From: Schleiferiaceae bacterium
Lineage (GTDB): Bacteria > Bacteroidota > Bacteroidia > Flavobacteriales > Schleiferiaceae
DNA: 19,046 nucleotides
NCBI GenBank assembly: GCA_022424815.1
Contig: JAKMGS010000019.1
Location: 1-19,046 of the forward strand
Direction of reading: 5' to 3'
Shown here: positions 7,497-14,719 of the stretch, in pieces
Numbering within the stretch: position 1 is the stretch's first letter
Layout of the letters: each line of letters begins with the position of its first letter
Made by a program: the position numbers and the translations under genes
Notes under the pieces: generated by a model
Told to the model about the DNA's origin: nothing
The model's database searches: none
What the model saw: only the letters and a program-made list of their open reading frames with translations

Positions 7497-7569
7497 GGCC
7501 CGTTCGTCTAGCGGTCCAGGACGCCGCCCTTTCACGGCGGAAACACGGGTTCGATTCCCGTACGGGTCA
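7497..7569 (+). tRNA. tRNA-Glu (anticodon UUC)
   Basis: The 73-nt sequence folds into a full cloverleaf. The acceptor stem GGCCCGT pairs with ACGGGTC (one G-U pair), the anticodon stem CCGCC pairs with GGCGG around loop CTTTCAC (anticodon TTC, glutamate), and the T stem ACGGG pairs with CCCGT around loop TTCGATT. The discriminator is A and no CCA is encoded, so CCA must be added after transcription. The gene follows the strong promoter at 7427-7456. It is only 22 nt upstream of rpsT with no terminator between, so the two should share a transcript. Confidence 0.97.
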
Positions 7570-7591
7570 CAAAAACTTAATTAAAAAGACA

Positions 7592-7843
7592 ATGGCAAAC
7601 CATAAGTCTGCATTAAAGAGAATACGTCAAACAGCCAAGAAGGCTGCGCACAATCGTTACTACCACAAGACGACTCGTAACGCTGTGCGTCGTTTGCGCT
7701 CAACCACCGATGCGTCAGAAGCAGCTGAGTTGCTTCCACGTGTAGCTTCTATGTTGGATAAACTTGCAAAACGCAACATCATCCACAAAAAGAAAGCTTC
7801 TAATTTGAAGTCTAGCTTAGCCAAGCACGTAGCTGCTCTGTAA
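7592..7843 (+). CDS. rpsT: 30S ribosomal protein S20, 83 aa
   Basis: S20 is a primary binding protein of 16S rRNA and forms a three-helix bundle in the small subunit. The protein starts MANHKSALKRIRQ, carries the typical Lys/Arg-rich helix RNAVRRLRS, and ends KASNLKSSLAKHVAAL with the conserved IHKKKASNLKS stretch. Its 83 residues are normal for the family (about 82-90). The frame stays open upstream through the tRNA, but the MANHKS start is the family start and is used here. The 22-nt gap to tRNA-Glu has no Shine-Dalgarno sequence and is AT-rich. Processing of the tRNA 3' end would release an rpsT mRNA with a very short leader. A strong terminator follows. Confidence 0.97.
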   Translation: MANHKSALKRIRQTAKKAAHNRYYHKTTRNAVRRLRSTTDASEAAELLPRVASMLDKLAKRNIIHKKKASNLKSSLAKHVAAL

Positions 7844-7875
7844 GCTTAACTTAAACGGTGTAAAGATAATAGTGA

Positions 7876-7903
7876 CCCGTCTCCGCAGGAGACGGGTTTT
7901 TTT
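7876..7903 (+). terminator. Intrinsic terminator after rpsT
   Basis: A perfect 9-bp stem CCCGTCTCC / GGAGACGGG closes a GCA loop and is followed by seven T. It lies 33 nt after the rpsT stop and ends the proS / tRNA-Glu / rpsT block. Confidence 0.95.
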
Positions 7904-7932
7904 GTGCCCTATTGTAAGGTTGGGGTATGGGT

Positions 7933-7959
7933 AAAAAAAATCCCCGCGAGTGCGAGGAT
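7933..7959 (-). terminator. Intrinsic terminator after the acyl-CoA synthetase gene
   Basis: On the minus strand ATCCTCGC pairs with GCGGGGAT (8 bp including one T-G pair) around loop ACTC and runs straight into eight T. It lies 21 nt after the stop of the minus-strand gene ending at 7981, and faces the rpsT terminator 29 nt away, so the convergent units are insulated from each other. Confidence 0.92.
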
Positions 7960-7980
7960 CTTGTATTTGTTTGAAATGAC

Positions 7981-9759
7981 TTACTCCGCGTAGAGCTCGT
8001 CAATTTGTTTTTCATACTTAGCAAGGATAGGCTTGCGCTTCACTTTGAATGTAGGAGTCAAACACCCGTTATCTACTGAGAATTCCTCGGTGTCGATGAT
8101 GATCTTCTTCACCTTTTCCCATTGGCCGAAGCCAGAATTTGCTTTCTCCACATCTTGCCATACGCGATCGCGTACTTGTTTGTTCTGCGCCATTTCTTCA
8201 ATGGTCGTGTACTTGATATCATGACGCGAACACCATTCCTTTACTCCAGGCTCGTTAAGAATACAGATGGCGGCAGGAAACTTGCGGTTCGAACCAATGA
8301 CCATACTCTGCTCAATGAGGTGTGAAGCTTTAAGTTCGTTTTCTATTAACTGCGGAGCGATGTACTTACCGCCAGAAGTCTTAAACATTTCCTTCTTTCG
8401 ATCAGTAATGTGAATAAAACCATCCTCAATAACGCCTATATCACCGGTGTGGAACCACTCCCCAGTCATTACTTCAGCAGTAAGTTCTGGTTGTTTGTAG
8501 TACCCCATCATGATATTTGGCCCTTTCGCTAAAATCTCACCGTCTTCGGCAATTTTGGCTTCTACACCATCGATGACTTTACCTACAGATCCAACGCGAA
8601 TCATTCCTGGTTCTGCGGTGGTGTTTACCGAAATAACCGGAGCGGTTTCAGTCAAACCGTATCCTTCGAGAATTGGCACACCCATTCCTGAGAAGAAGCG
8701 TGCCAATCTAGGTTGTAAGGCCGCTGAACCGGAAGCAACCGCCTTTATTTCGGTCATGCCCAAAGCAGCACGAACTTTACTAAAGACTAATTTATCGGCG
8801 ATGCCTAATTTCCAGTGGTAGAACCCACCATTGGCTTTTTCTGGCTCCCACTGCAAGGCAAGGCTTACAGCCCATTCGAAGATTTTCGTTTTCAATCCGC
8901 CGGCAGCTGTTCCATTGGCAACAATACCATCGAAGAACTTCTCTAATAAACGAGGTACTGCTGTGAAAATGGTTGGCTTCGCAAAGTTCAAATCCGCCTT
9001 GATGGTTTCAATACTCTCCGCGAAATAAATGGCTGCTCCATTGTACATGTACAAGTATTGGATGAATCGCTCAAAACTGTGACACACGGGCAAGAAACTC
9101 AAAGCGCGTGCTTGACCGCGAACCAATCCAGGAATACGTGGCGTTGCGTTGATCACATTTGACATCATGTTTCTATGCGACAACATCACTCCTTTTGGAA
9201 GCCCAGTTGTACCGGAAGTATATATGATAGTAGCCAAATCCTCTGGATCCACGGCTGCAGCCATTTTTTCCAATTCTCCTTGGTTGTCCATCGAAGCACC
9301 CATGTCGAAAACCTCGTGCCAGTGCGGAATGCCTTCATACTTTTCAAAAGTGTAACACTGCTTCATGTTTGCACATTTAGGCATCGTATTCTTCACTTTT
9401 TGATATAGCTCGTCATTGGAAACGAAACAATAAATGCTTTCGCTGTGGTTAAAGATATATTCGTAATCGTCTTCGGTCATGGTTGGATAGATGGGAACGT
9501 CTACGGCGCCGATTTGCAATAGTGCGTGGTCCATGATGTTCCATTCACAACGGTTGTTGTGAGAAATAAGCGCGATTTTATCCCCGTGTTTAATCCCGAG
9601 AGCCAAAAGAGCGCGGCTTGCCTGATCGACAGCATCGACAAATTCTTTCGTGCTGTACGATTTCCACTCCCCGCCAACTTTAGAAGTCATCATTAACTTC
9701 ATTGGAATGTGTTCCAATTGGTACCTAGGGATGTCGAATAATCTTGTAGGTTGATTCAT
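7981..9759 (-). CDS. Long-chain acyl-CoA synthetase (AMP-binding), 592 aa
   Basis: Adenylate-forming enzyme that activates long-chain fatty acids to acyl-CoA through an acyl-AMP intermediate, feeding phospholipid synthesis or beta-oxidation; acts in the cytosol at the membrane. The P-loop signature YTSGTTGLPKG is at about 180-190 and is followed by GVMLSH. The adenine/AMP motif EGYGLTETAP is at 365-374, TGD at 438-440, and the hinge segment ITDRKKEMFKTSGGKY at about 451-466. The catalytic-lysine region near the C-terminus reads LTPTFKVKRK. This last motif and the 592-residue length match the FadD15/LACS type rather than the shorter E. coli FadD. The ATG at 9757-9759 begins directly with the expected N-terminal helix. 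It lies 59 nt downstream of the amidohydrolase gene with no terminator between, so a two-gene operon is likely. It ends at a clear terminator. Confidence 0.94.
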   Translation of the reverse strand: MNQPTRLFDIPRYQLEHIPMKLMMTSKVGGEWKSYSTKEFVDAVDQASRALLALGIKHGDKIALISHNNRCEWNIMDHALLQIGAVDVPIYPTMTEDDYEYIFNHSESIYCFVSNDELYQKVKNTMPKCANMKQCYTFEKYEGIPHWHEVFDMGASMDNQGELEKMAAAVDPEDLATIIYTSGTTGLPKGVMLSHRNMMSNVINATPRIPGLVRGQARALSFLPVCHSFERFIQYLYMYNGAAIYFAESIETIKADLNFAKPTIFTAVPRLLEKFFDGIVANGTAAGGLKTKIFEWAVSLALQWEPEKANGGFYHWKLGIADKLVFSKVRAALGMTEIKAVASGSAALQPRLARFFSGMGVPILEGYGLTETAPVISVNTTAEPGMIRVGSVGKVIDGVEAKIAEDGEILAKGPNIMMGYYKQPELTAEVMTGEWFHTGDIGVIEDGFIHITDRKKEMFKTSGGKYIAPQLIENELKASHLIEQSMVIGSNRKFPAAICILNEPGVKEWCSRHDIKYTTIEEMAQNKQVRDRVWQDVEKANSGFGQWEKVKKIIIDTEEFSVDNGCLTPTFKVKRKPILAKYEKQIDELYAE

Positions 9760-9818
9760 GTGTGTTATTTGATAGTGTTAAGCGAAGCCTTAAGATACTA
9801 AAATTGTCAGTTAGGCCT

Positions 9819-11468
9819 TTATTGATCTTCCGTATATAATGACTTACCATTAACTATCGTTCGAATCACCTTAGTATTCTGTCGTAGGGGTGTATCAGGT
9901 GCCCATAAATTTTGATTGAGAACGGTGAAGTTTGCACTTTGCCCAACTGAAATTGAACCATAAACATCTTCACCAAAAGCACTGTAAGCAGCGCCGTGGG
10001 TCATTGCAGAGATTGCCAATCCGGGACTCACACATTGCTCTGGCAAGAACCCGTTTTCAGGCCAGTGATTTGCATCTTGCCTAGTTGTTGCGGCAAAGAA
10101 AGTGGCCAATGGATCGATGTGTTCGATGGGAAAATCGGTCCCAAAGGCGACGCGGTCTCCGGCCGTATTAAAAATTCTTAAATAACTATAGGCATTATGA
10201 ATGCGTTCATCGCCTAAGCGTTCCTCTGCCCAATACATGTCGCTCGTGGCGTGGGTGGGCTGAACAGAAGCAATGATATTAGGGTGGGTGTAATAGGTAC
10301 TATCTGCTGGGGTCATGATTTGTGCATGCTCTACTCGGAATCGAAGGTCTTGGTCGTAGGGTAACTCTTGGAAGCTTTCCAGAAGGACGTGATGGGCACT
10401 ATCTCCGATGGCATGAACGCACAGTTGCCAATTATTCTGCAAACAGCGGTCGCGCAATGCGTTCAGCTCTTCTGGGCTTAGCAAGGGAAGGCCGTAATGA
10501 TCAGGTAAATCATGGTAAGGATCTCGCAAGAGTGCGCCGCGAGAACCTAAGGCGCCGTCGAGATAAGCTTTGACACTTTTTACTCGTAGTAATGGCTTTT
10601 CAATGGGGCCATGGGTTTCGAAATATTGAAGGTCCTCCTCATTATTACTGATCATGGCGTTTACAAATAATTTGAAGCTACCTTCTTGTTGGAGTGAATC
10701 CAACAAGAGAATTTGATCTTTTGATAAGCCGGCATCTGTCATGGCGGTGAGTCCGTACTTTACTAGGCTATCTTGGGCCTGTAACAAAGCTGCTCTCCAG
10801 AACCTGTTCGATAGCTCAGGAACTTGGACTAAGGATTCTGCATTGTCGACCAATACCCCGTCGATAATAGATCCTCCATCAATCTTTGTATTATTTGTGA
10901 TGTTGAATTCATCTAGGACGGCTTGATTCACCCAGGCAGCATGACCGTCGATACGAGTCATGTAGATCTTTACTCCTTCGAATCCATCGAGGTCGCTCGC
11001 TGTCGGGAATGATTTTTCGGGCCAGTCGTTTTGATCCCATCCACGCCCCACAATCCATATTTCATTTGAATGAGTGTTCAAGTAGGAGGCAATACGCTCT
11101 ATACATTCTTCTTTCGACTTTGCGCCGACTAGATTTACGGTGCTCAAGGTGCGTGCATATCCGAACAGGTGGCCGTGGGCATCGATAAAACCTGGGTAGA
11201 GGTGTTGTCCGTCCAATGAGATTTCTTCTTTTCCCTTAGGGAGTAGGGTGTGCTGCGTAATGTCGATGATTTCTGCAATTCTACCGTCATTGATTCCAAT
11301 CCAATATTCAGAACTTTCCTGGCCCTTAATGGCTGAAGTAGGATTGTGCAACCTGAAGTCTTTTATGACAACATCGAATTCCTGTGCTGAAACGCAACTG
11401 TAAAACGCTGTCAAAGCGAGGAGGTTATAAACAAAAAATCGGCTAAATGTGTGGGAAAGATTGCGCAT
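9819..11468 (-). CDS. Exported YtcJ-like amidohydrolase, 549 aa
   Basis: Metal-dependent hydrolase of the amidohydrolase superfamily (Amidohydro_3/YtcJ group); the substrate of this group is mostly unknown. Metal-binding residues are in place: HxH at H98/H100 (FIDAHGH), a Lys near 297-300 in the segment before DGALGSRGA, H352 (VHAIGD), H381 (RVEHAQ) and D445 (FGTDFPIE). The N-terminus carries a signal peptide ending near CVSA-QE. A Cys at residue 25 (AFYSC) could be a weak lipobox, so a lipoprotein is possible. The frame is open to 11537, but the ATG at 11466-11468 is preferred: the extension would overlap the purL start and add 23 residues before the signal sequence. The gene diverges from purL and precedes the acyl-CoA synthetase gene. 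Confidence 0.88.
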   Translation of the reverse strand: MRNLSHTFSRFFVYNLLALTAFYSCVSAQEFDVVIKDFRLHNPTSAIKGQESSEYWIGINDGRIAEIIDITQHTLLPKGKEEISLDGQHLYPGFIDAHGHLFGYARTLSTVNLVGAKSKEECIERIASYLNTHSNEIWIVGRGWDQNDWPEKSFPTASDLDGFEGVKIYMTRIDGHAAWVNQAVLDEFNITNNTKIDGGSIIDGVLVDNAESLVQVPELSNRFWRAALLQAQDSLVKYGLTAMTDAGLSKDQILLLDSLQQEGSFKLFVNAMISNNEEDLQYFETHGPIEKPLLRVKSVKAYLDGALGSRGALLRDPYHDLPDHYGLPLLSPEELNALRDRCLQNNWQLCVHAIGDSAHHVLLESFQELPYDQDLRFRVEHAQIMTPADSTYYTHPNIIASVQPTHATSDMYWAEERLGDERIHNAYSYLRIFNTAGDRVAFGTDFPIEHIDPLATFFAATTRQDANHWPENGFLPEQCVSPGLAISAMTHGAAYSAFGEDVYGSISVGQSANFTVLNQNLWAPDTPLRQNTKVIRTIVNGKSLYTEDQ

Positions 11469-11524
11469 GGAATTCAAATGTGTTGCTCTAAGAATCCCTA
11501 AATTTGCACAAATTCTTTTCAAAA
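11469..11524. promoter_or_regulatory. Divergent promoter region between the amidohydrolase gene and purL
   Basis: For purL, plus-strand TAAATTTG at 11499-11506 matches TAnnTTTG exactly. It implies a start of transcription near 11512 and a leader of only about 13 nt. The nearest TTG upstream (11483-11485) leaves a 13-nt spacer, so the -33 element is poor. For the amidohydrolase gene, minus-strand CACATTTG at 11475-11482 is a seven-of-eight match close enough to the ATG to give a nearly leaderless mRNA, but this one is weak. I see no riboswitch-like structure, and the spacer is too short to hold a purine riboswitch. Confidence 0.45.
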
Positions 11525-13753
11525 ATGAATAGCACATCAGTTGCCACTTTAGAACAAGCCCAAGAAATGGGGCTCCGTCCTGAAGAATTTGATTCGATCA
11601 AGGAGATACTCGGACGCACACCAAACTACTTAGAACTAAGTGTTTATGGCGTAATGTGGAGCGAGCACTGTTCCTACAAGAACTCTATAGTTTGGTTGAA
11701 AAAATTACCGAAAAAAGGTCCTCACATGCTCGTGGAAGCTGGCGAGGAGAACGCAGGTCTCGTAGATATCGGTGACGGATTGGCATGTGCATTTAAAATT
11801 GAATCTCACAACCACCCATCAGCAGTAGAGCCTTATCAAGGTGCTGCTACTGGTGTAGGTGGTATTAATCGCGATATTTTTACCATGGGCGCACGCCCAA
11901 TCGCTCAGCTCAACTCATTGCGTTTTGGAAAACCTACTGAGGATAGAACGAAGTGGTTGGTCAAAGGGGTGAGCAAGGGTATTGGCGATTATGGAAATAG
12001 CTTTGGTATCCCAATTGTTGGCGGTGAAGTATACTTCGATGAATGTTACCACCAAAATCCGTTGGTCAATGCCTTCTCAGCAGGTATTGTTGAAGTGGGT
12101 AAGCAGATTTCTGCGACATCAACAGGTGTGGGGAACCCAGTATTTATTGTGGGTTCAGCCACAGGTAAAGATGGTATTCACGGCGCTTCGTTTGCCTCTA
12201 AGGATTTGGACGAAGATAGTGCTGACGACATCCCATCTGTACAAGTAGGAGATCCTTTCCAAGAGAAGTTGTTGCTAGAAGCGACCATGGAACTGGCTAC
12301 GACTGATGCAGTGGTTGGAATGCAGGACATGGGTGCGGCCGGTATCACTTGTTCTTCATGCGAAATGTCTGCCGCTGGCGAACATGGTATGAACATTTGT
12401 TTGGACAAGGTGCCTTTGCGACAAGATATGGAAGCGTGGGAAATCTTGTTATCTGAATCTCAAGAGCGCATGCTTGTTGTCGTTGAAAAAGGCAAGGAGC
12501 AGGTCGTACTGGATATATTCAAAAAATGGGATCTTGAATGTGAAGAGATCGGTGAGGTCACCGGCGACGGTATTGTAAATTACTACTGGGGCGATGAACT
12601 AGTAGGTTCTATTCCTGCAGAAAGTGCGGTCCTAGGTGGCGGTGCTCCTGTATACCATAGAGAATGGTCTGAACCTGCGTATTACCAAGAATACAAGCAA
12701 TTCAACATTGATAGCATTGTTCAGCCTTCAGATCTGAAAGCGGTTGCAAAGCAGATGGTGGCGTTGCCTAACATTGCCTCTAAACGCTATATCTACGAGC
12801 AATATGATAGTATGGTAGGTACTCGTAACATGACTACGAATGCACCTTCCGATGCGGGTGTGGTGAACATTAAAGGTACAAACAAGGCCTTGGCCATGAG
12901 CGTGGATTGTAACAGCCGTTACGTGCACGCAGATCCTGAAGTAGGTTGTGCTATAGCAGTAAGCGAAGCGGCACGAAATATTTCTTGTTCAGGAGGTATT
13001 CCTTCAGCAGTGACCAATTGTTTAAACTTCGGTAACCCATATAACCCTGAGGTATACTGGCAGTTTGTCGGTTCCATTAAAGGAATGAGTGCTGCATGTG
13101 AACGTTTTGAGACTCCGATAACCGGTGGAAACGTGAGCTTCTACAACCAAACACAGATTGGCGATAAAGTAGATCCAGTTTTCCCAACACCAACTATTGG
13201 TATGATTGGTGTGGTTGATGACAAGAAGTATGTGATGACCTTGGATTACAAAGCCAAAGGAGACCTCATCTTCATGATTGGATCTAACCACGACGATATT
13301 AATTCTTCTCAATACTTGGTGAACATTCACGGCGTAGCGAAGAGTACAACCCCTCACTTCGATTTGGAAGAGGAGTTCGTTAACCAAAAACAACTTCAAA
13401 TGCTCATTCGCAAAGGCGCAATTAACAGTGCCCATGATGTAAGTGAGGGAGGTTTGTTTGTGGCATTGTTGGAGAAAGGAATGGCCTCGGGTTTAGGATT
13501 CGACATCACTCTTCCGGCAGAGTTCCGCAAGGATGCCGTTCTATTCGGTGAAAGCCAAAGCCGCATTTTGGTGACGGTAAGTGAAGATGATAAAGATGCT
13601 TTCATCGATTTGATGATGCTGAATGGATGTGATTTCGATTTGTTAGGTCACGTCACTAAAGGCAGCATACGCGTGGATGATGAAGACTGGGGTACCGTTG
13701 CCGAATACCAGAACATCTACGACAACGCATTGAGTGATATCCTCACCAAATAA
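11525..13753 (+). CDS. purL: Phosphoribosylformylglycinamidine synthase subunit PurL (small form), 742 aa
   Basis: PurL catalyses ATP-dependent conversion of FGAR to FGAM, the fourth step of purine synthesis. The 742-residue length marks the small form, which works in a complex with PurS and the glutaminase PurQ; neither gene is in the window. Active-site signatures are clear: YGVMWSEHCSYKNS with H48, then ESHNHPSAVEPYQGAATGVGG with H95/H97, GGINRDIFTMGARP, and IVGGEVYF. The second half repeats the AIRS-like fold, with DCNSRYVHADPEVGCA, GNPYNPEVYWQF, TGGNVSFYNQT, HDVSEGGL and the ending region FGESQSRILV. A TTG at 11504 would extend the frame by 7 residues, but it lies inside the -7 promoter box, so the ATG at 11525 is taken. 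The gene is monocistronic and followed by its own terminator. Confidence 0.96.
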   Translation: MNSTSVATLEQAQEMGLRPEEFDSIKEILGRTPNYLELSVYGVMWSEHCSYKNSIVWLKKLPKKGPHMLVEAGEENAGLVDIGDGLACAFKIESHNHPSAVEPYQGAATGVGGINRDIFTMGARPIAQLNSLRFGKPTEDRTKWLVKGVSKGIGDYGNSFGIPIVGGEVYFDECYHQNPLVNAFSAGIVEVGKQISATSTGVGNPVFIVGSATGKDGIHGASFASKDLDEDSADDIPSVQVGDPFQEKLLLEATMELATTDAVVGMQDMGAAGITCSSCEMSAAGEHGMNICLDKVPLRQDMEAWEILLSESQERMLVVVEKGKEQVVLDIFKKWDLECEEIGEVTGDGIVNYYWGDELVGSIPAESAVLGGGAPVYHREWSEPAYYQEYKQFNIDSIVQPSDLKAVAKQMVALPNIASKRYIYEQYDSMVGTRNMTTNAPSDAGVVNIKGTNKALAMSVDCNSRYVHADPEVGCAIAVSEAARNISCSGGIPSAVTNCLNFGNPYNPEVYWQFVGSIKGMSAACERFETPITGGNVSFYNQTQIGDKVDPVFPTPTIGMIGVVDDKKYVMTLDYKAKGDLIFMIGSNHDDINSSQYLVNIHGVAKSTTPHFDLEEEFVNQKQLQMLIRKGAINSAHDVSEGGLFVALLEKGMASGLGFDITLPAEFRKDAVLFGESQSRILVTVSEDDKDAFIDLMMLNGCDFDLLGHVTKGSIRVDDEDWGTVAEYQNIYDNALSDILTK

Positions 13754-13775
13754 AATTGCGGATTTAAAATTCAGG

Positions 13776-13809
13776 ACGGCTTCTACGAGAGTAGAGGCCG
13801 TTTTTTTTT
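13776..13809 (+). terminator. Intrinsic terminator after purL
   Basis: An 11-bp stem (ACGGCTTCTAC / GTAGAGGCCGT, one T-G pair) closes a GAGA tetraloop of the stable GNRA type. The final base of the stem begins a run of nine T. It ends 3 nt before the stop codon of the convergent deacetylase gene. On the minus strand the hairpin is not followed by a T-run, so it should stop only plus-strand transcripts. Confidence 0.94.
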
Positions 13810-13812
13810 CTT

Positions 13813-14718
13813 CTAACCAAAATAAAATGAGGCCAATCGGAAAGTGTTGGCGTGCGCTTCAATAATGGTTTTGATTTCCGGACTGTAGCCCCCGCCCATC
13901 ACTGCGACTACAGGCGTGAGGTACTCTTTGCAGTATTCAAAAACGAGTTCGTCACGGCGTTTGCAACCTTGTAAGGTGAGTCCCATTCGGCCGAGTTTGT
14001 CGCCTTCTAAAACGTCCACGCCGCTTTGAAAGAATATGAATTCGGGTTCTACGGTATTGAAGAGCTGCTCCAATGATTCTTCTAAAGTGCTGAGGTAGAT
14101 TTCGTCGCCAGTGAAATCGTCCAAAGGAATGTCTAGATCGGAGGTTTCCTTGTGGTAGGGATAGTTTTTGGCGCCATGCATGGAAAAGGTATGGATGCGA
14201 GGGTCGCCCTGGGCCAGAACGGCGGTGCCGTTGCCTTGATGAACGTCTAGGTCAATGACGAGGATGCGTTCGAGGCCGTGATAGTCGATGAGGTGATGGG
14301 CGCCGATGATGATGTCATTCAGGATGCAGAATCCTTCCCCGCGGTCATAGTAGGCATGGTGTGTGCCGCCGGCGACATTGAGTCCAGCGCTTTCATGGGT
14401 GAGGGCGTGAACGGCAAGGTCCACCGTGCCTTGACATATCGTGCGCTCCCGGTTGATCAATTGTTGGGATAGGGGGAAGCCAATTTTTCGCTGCGCCTTG
14501 CCCGGTAAAGTCAAGTCCTTGAGTTGCAGCCAATATTCGGCGCTATGGGTGCGCAGAATGCGTTCTTCAGGGAGGAGCGTAGGGTGAATGATTTGATCTT
14601 CGGTGAGGGTGCCTTCGTACAACAGCTGCTCCGGGAGCAGGCTGTATTTCGCCATGGGAAACCTATGGTTGTCTGGTAAGGGATGATGATAAATGGGTGC
14701 CCAGGCGATTTTGATCAT
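13813..14718 (-). CDS. Histone-deacetylase-fold amidohydrolase (AcuC/HDAC family), 301 aa
   Basis: Zinc-dependent deacetylase of the arginase/deacetylase fold. Bacterial members act on acetyl-lysine, acetylpolyamines or acetoin-related substrates; which applies here is not visible. All catalytic positions can be read: the His pair H120/H121 (GGTHHAYYDRGEGFC), zinc ligands D158 and H160 (IDLDVHQGNGT), the third ligand D235 (QSGVDVLEGDKLGRMGLT), and the transition-state Tyr Y278 (GGGYSP). The 301-residue length equals the catalytic domain with no extra domains, and no signal peptide is present, so it is cytosolic. The start is 1 nt after the pheT stop (TAG-C-ATG), so the gene is almost certainly translated as the last gene of the pheT transcript. 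No terminator in its own direction is visible past the stop. Confidence 0.92.
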   Translation of the reverse strand: MIKIAWAPIYHHPLPDNHRFPMAKYSLLPEQLLYEGTLTEDQIIHPTLLPEERILRTHSAEYWLQLKDLTLPGKAQRKIGFPLSQQLINRERTICQGTVDLAVHALTHESAGLNVAGGTHHAYYDRGEGFCILNDIIIGAHHLIDYHGLERILVIDLDVHQGNGTAVLAQGDPRIHTFSMHGAKNYPYHKETSDLDIPLDDFTGDEIYLSTLEESLEQLFNTVEPEFIFFQSGVDVLEGDKLGRMGLTLQGCKRRDELVFEYCKEYLTPVVAVMGGGYSPEIKTIIEAHANTFRLASFYFG

Positions 14719-14719
14719 G

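Noticed and set aside
7454..7591. An upstream extension of rpsT reading through the tRNA gene
   Set aside because: The region is a complete tRNA-Glu. S20 proteins begin with MANHKS-like sequence, which starts at 7592.
9779..9793. A short dyad (TTAAG and CTTAA) between the amidohydrolase and acyl-CoA synthetase genes
   Set aside because: The stem is only 5 bp and AT-rich, with no T-run in either direction. It does not qualify as a terminator and could occur by chance.
11469..11537. A 23-residue extension of the amidohydrolase and a TTG start for purL at 11504
   Set aside because: The two extensions would overlap each other and cover the purL -7 box. The inner ATG codons give a clean signal peptide and a normal PurL start.
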